From positions 1-6,806 of the forward strand of contig CAKUNY010000109.1 of NCBI GenBank assembly GCA_934668605.1: a stretch of DNA of 6,806 nt. The letters run 5' to 3'. Source of the stretch: an uncultured Oscillospiraceae bacterium (lineage in GTDB: Bacteria; Bacillota; Clostridia; Oscillospirales; Oscillospiraceae). Of this stretch, positions 5,734-6,806 are shown piece after piece (the first letter of the stretch is position 1; the number at the start of each line of letters is the position of its first letter). The notes under the pieces were generated by a model, which did no database searches, had not been told where the DNA came from, and was given only the letters and a program-made list of their open reading frames with translations. A program made the position numbers and the translations under genes.

Positions 5734-6297
5734 TCAGGAAAACCGGTTCAAAATGGCGGTCAGCTGTGTGGGGTCTACGCTTCCGATCGGAAGGAACGGG
5801 TCAAGCGGCTCCGTATACTCCCCAATCTGCTTGCAGAACCACGACACATCGCGCCAGCCCTGCTTATAGCCGACGTTATGGAGCGTCGAGACCCGCGAAA
5901 AGCCGAGCGTAAGGTGCATGGCCTCGCTTCTGGGATTCGGCGTTGTGACGATACCATAGACCGACTTGACGTTTTGCAGATGTAAGAGCGCGAAAAGCGC
6001 TTCGTAGAGCGTCCGGCCAATGCCTTTTCCGCGCGCATCGGGGCGGAGGTAGACGGAGAGCTCCGCCGACGGACGGTAAGAGATACGGACGGCAAATTTG
6101 TGCGCGTACGCATAGCCGAGGATCCGGCCGTTTTCCTCCCAGACGATCCACGGATACTCCCGCTGCACCGTCTCGATGCGCGAGGCGAAGTCCTCCTGCG
6201 TGGGGACTTCCTGCTCAAAGGTGATGGTGGTTTCGATATACGGCGCGTAAATGGCGAGCATCGCCGCGCAGTCGTCCGCTGCTGCAAAACGAATCAT
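5734..6297 (-). CDS. GNAT family N-acetyltransferase (phosphinothricin acetyltransferase/MnaT-like)
   Basis: This 187-residue enzyme uses acetyl-CoA to acetylate an amine. The N-terminal IRFAAADDCAAMLAIY stretch and the TTITFE at 23-28 are typical of the PAT/YncA/YwnH group. The acetyl-CoA pyrophosphate loop, motif A, is RGKGIG at 89-94 inside SVYLRPDARGKGIGRTLYEAL. The C-terminal half keeps the group's Asn121, Ser124, His128, LGF at 131-133, GYK at 143-145 and GWRD at 147-150. The tail after about residue 160 is roughly 15-20 residues longer than in E. coli MnaT. A GGGGAAG-type site lies seven bases before the ATG. It is the first gene of an operon behind a strong promoter. Relatives acetylate methionine sulfone or sulfoximine, or phosphinothricin; those substrates are family knowledge, and this protein's natural substrate is not evident. 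Confidence 0.93.
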   Translation of the reverse strand: MIRFAAADDCAAMLAIYAPYIETTITFEQEVPTQEDFASRIETVQREYPWIVWEENGRILGYAYAHKFAVRISYRPSAELSVYLRPDARGKGIGRTLYEALFALLHLQNVKSVYGIVTTPNPRSEAMHLTLGFSRVSTLHNVGYKQGWRDVSWFCKQIGEYTEPLDPFLPIGSVDPTQLTAILNRFS

Positions 6298-6326
6298 ATC
6301 AACACTTCCCCAATATAAGTAACACC

Positions 6327-6355
6327 ATCATAGCATACAGAAAATGACCTGTCAA
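6327..6355 (-). promoter_or_regulatory. Near-consensus sigma-70/sigma-A promoter for the acetyltransferase-HAD-TrmH operon
   Basis: The minus strand carries a perfect -35 box TTGACA (6355-6350), a 17-bp spacer and a -10 box TATGAT (6332-6327, five of six consensus bases). The expected start is the A opposite 6320, giving a leader of about 23 bases that holds the ribosome site. No operator-like palindrome is obvious around it, which suggests constitutive expression. Confidence 0.85.
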
Positions 6356-6408
6356 TTTGTCGCAAATGGAAAAGGACGCGGCGCTTTTGTCGGCTGAGCG
6401 CACAGCAA

Positions 6409-6440
6409 AACCGGGTGAGGCACCATGCCCCCACCCGGTT
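6409..6440 (-). terminator. Rho-independent terminator of udk
   Basis: AACCGGGTG and its complement form a 9-bp stem (6409-6417 with 6432-6440). Inside it, after a small asymmetric internal loop, a 4-bp stem GGCA/TGCC (6419-6422 with 6426-6429) closes a three-base loop. On the minus strand the outer stem ends in TT and runs into TTGCTGTG, a short four-base T-run. It begins 18 bases after the udk stop codon and separates udk from the downstream operon promoter. The rest of the gap (6356-6408) shows nothing recognisable. Confidence 0.75.
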
Positions 6441-6457
6441 CAAATCTGTTCGCCCGA

Positions 6458-6806
6458 TTACTGCATATCAATATGTTTCTGGATCCGATTGATGATCATT
6501 TCCAGCGCGATGAGGTTCTTGCCGCCCTCGGGCACGATGAGGTTCGCGTTTTTCTTGCTGGGTTCGACGAACTGCTCGTGCATGGGCTTGACCGTTGTCA
6601 GATACTGCTCGATAACGGAATCGATCGTCCGCCCGCGCTTTTTGACGTCGCGCCGGATTCTTCTGCACAGGCGCACGTCCGCGTCGGCGTCGACAAAAAT
6701 TCGGATGTCCATCTGATCGCAAAGAACCGGGCTCGCAAAAATCAAAATGCCCTCGACCACGATGACCTTGCGCGGCTCGATGGTGATCGTCTCCTCTGCG
6801 CGGTTG
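6458..6806 (-). CDS. udk: Uridine kinase, C-terminal part (cut by window edge)
   Basis: The visible 115 residues are the C-terminal half of uridine kinase, which phosphorylates uridine and cytidine to UMP and CMP in pyrimidine salvage, in the cytoplasm. The reading frame is open to the window edge at 6806, so the gene continues to the right and the P-loop is not visible. About 90-95 residues are missing compared with the usual 205-215. Visible family stretches, numbered from the edge, are TITIEPRKVIVVEGIL at 6-21, MDIRIFVDADADVRL at 32-46, RRIRRDVKKRGR at 48-59 (substrate lid), QYLTTVKPMHEQFVEPSK at 67-84 and IVPEGGKN at 90-97. These match E. coli Udk closely in order and spacing. Phosphoribulokinase shares the fold, but the lid and the QF-EPSK motif point to uridine kinase. 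A GTG at 6758-6760 is internal and not the start. Confidence 0.93.
   Translation of the reverse strand, partial: NRAEETITIEPRKVIVVEGILIFASPVLCDQMDIRIFVDADADVRLCRRIRRDVKKRGRTIDSVIEQYLTTVKPMHEQFVEPSKKNANLIVPEGGKNLIALEMIINRIQKHIDMQ

Noticed and set aside
1..6806. Search for a defence system, CRISPR array, toxin-antitoxin pair, mobile element or retron
   Set aside because: Every substantial coding region is accounted for by common housekeeping families, and no repeat arrays, integrase, reverse transcriptase or terminal inverted repeats were seen.

Overview
The window holds nine genes in an ordinary bacterial chromosomal stretch: eight complete and one cut by the right edge. The protein sequences, the strong AGGAGG-type Shine-Dalgarno sites and the GC-rich coding sequence suggest a moderately GC-rich member of the Firmicutes (Clostridia). 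This is inferred from style and family resemblance; no marker gene here fixes the taxon. I see no tRNA, rRNA, CRISPR array, insertion sequence, phage gene or attachment site.

Layout. (1) Positions 1-2153, minus strand: a THUMP-domain 23S rRNA guanine methyltransferase (RlmL/YpsC type) followed by a YegS/DgkB-type lipid kinase. A hairpin at the left edge may be their terminator. (2) 2154-2329: a divergent intergenic region with one recognisable promoter per strand. (3) 2330-3959, plus strand: a three-gene operon of an NfeD-family membrane protein, an SPFH/stomatin (QmcA-like) protein and a 68-residue DUF6440 protein that starts one base after the SPFH stop codon. A perfect 15-bp hairpin follows at the convergent junction. 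(4) 4065-6297, minus strand: an operon of a GNAT acetyltransferase, a Cof-type HAD phosphatase and a SpoU/TrmH-family RNA 2'-O-methyltransferase. A near-consensus promoter drives it (TTGACA, 17 bp, TATGAT). (5) 6409-6806, minus strand: the C-terminal half of uridine kinase (udk) with its terminator.

How the genes work together. NfeD and SPFH proteins are a known partnership: the NfeD OB-fold protein sits in the membrane beside a stomatin/flotillin-like scaffold. The DUF6440 protein is a good candidate third member by its tight coupling. The two RNA methyltransferases act on RNA but lie in separate operons. The acetyltransferase-phosphatase-methyltransferase operon has no obvious shared pathway and looks like a housekeeping assembly.

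I did not find an undescribed multi-gene system. The most open item is the uncharacterised DUF6440 gene attached to the NfeD-SPFH pair. Coding density is high and no stretch over 300 bases lacks a gene; the longest gaps are 2154-2329 and 6298-6457, both described below.
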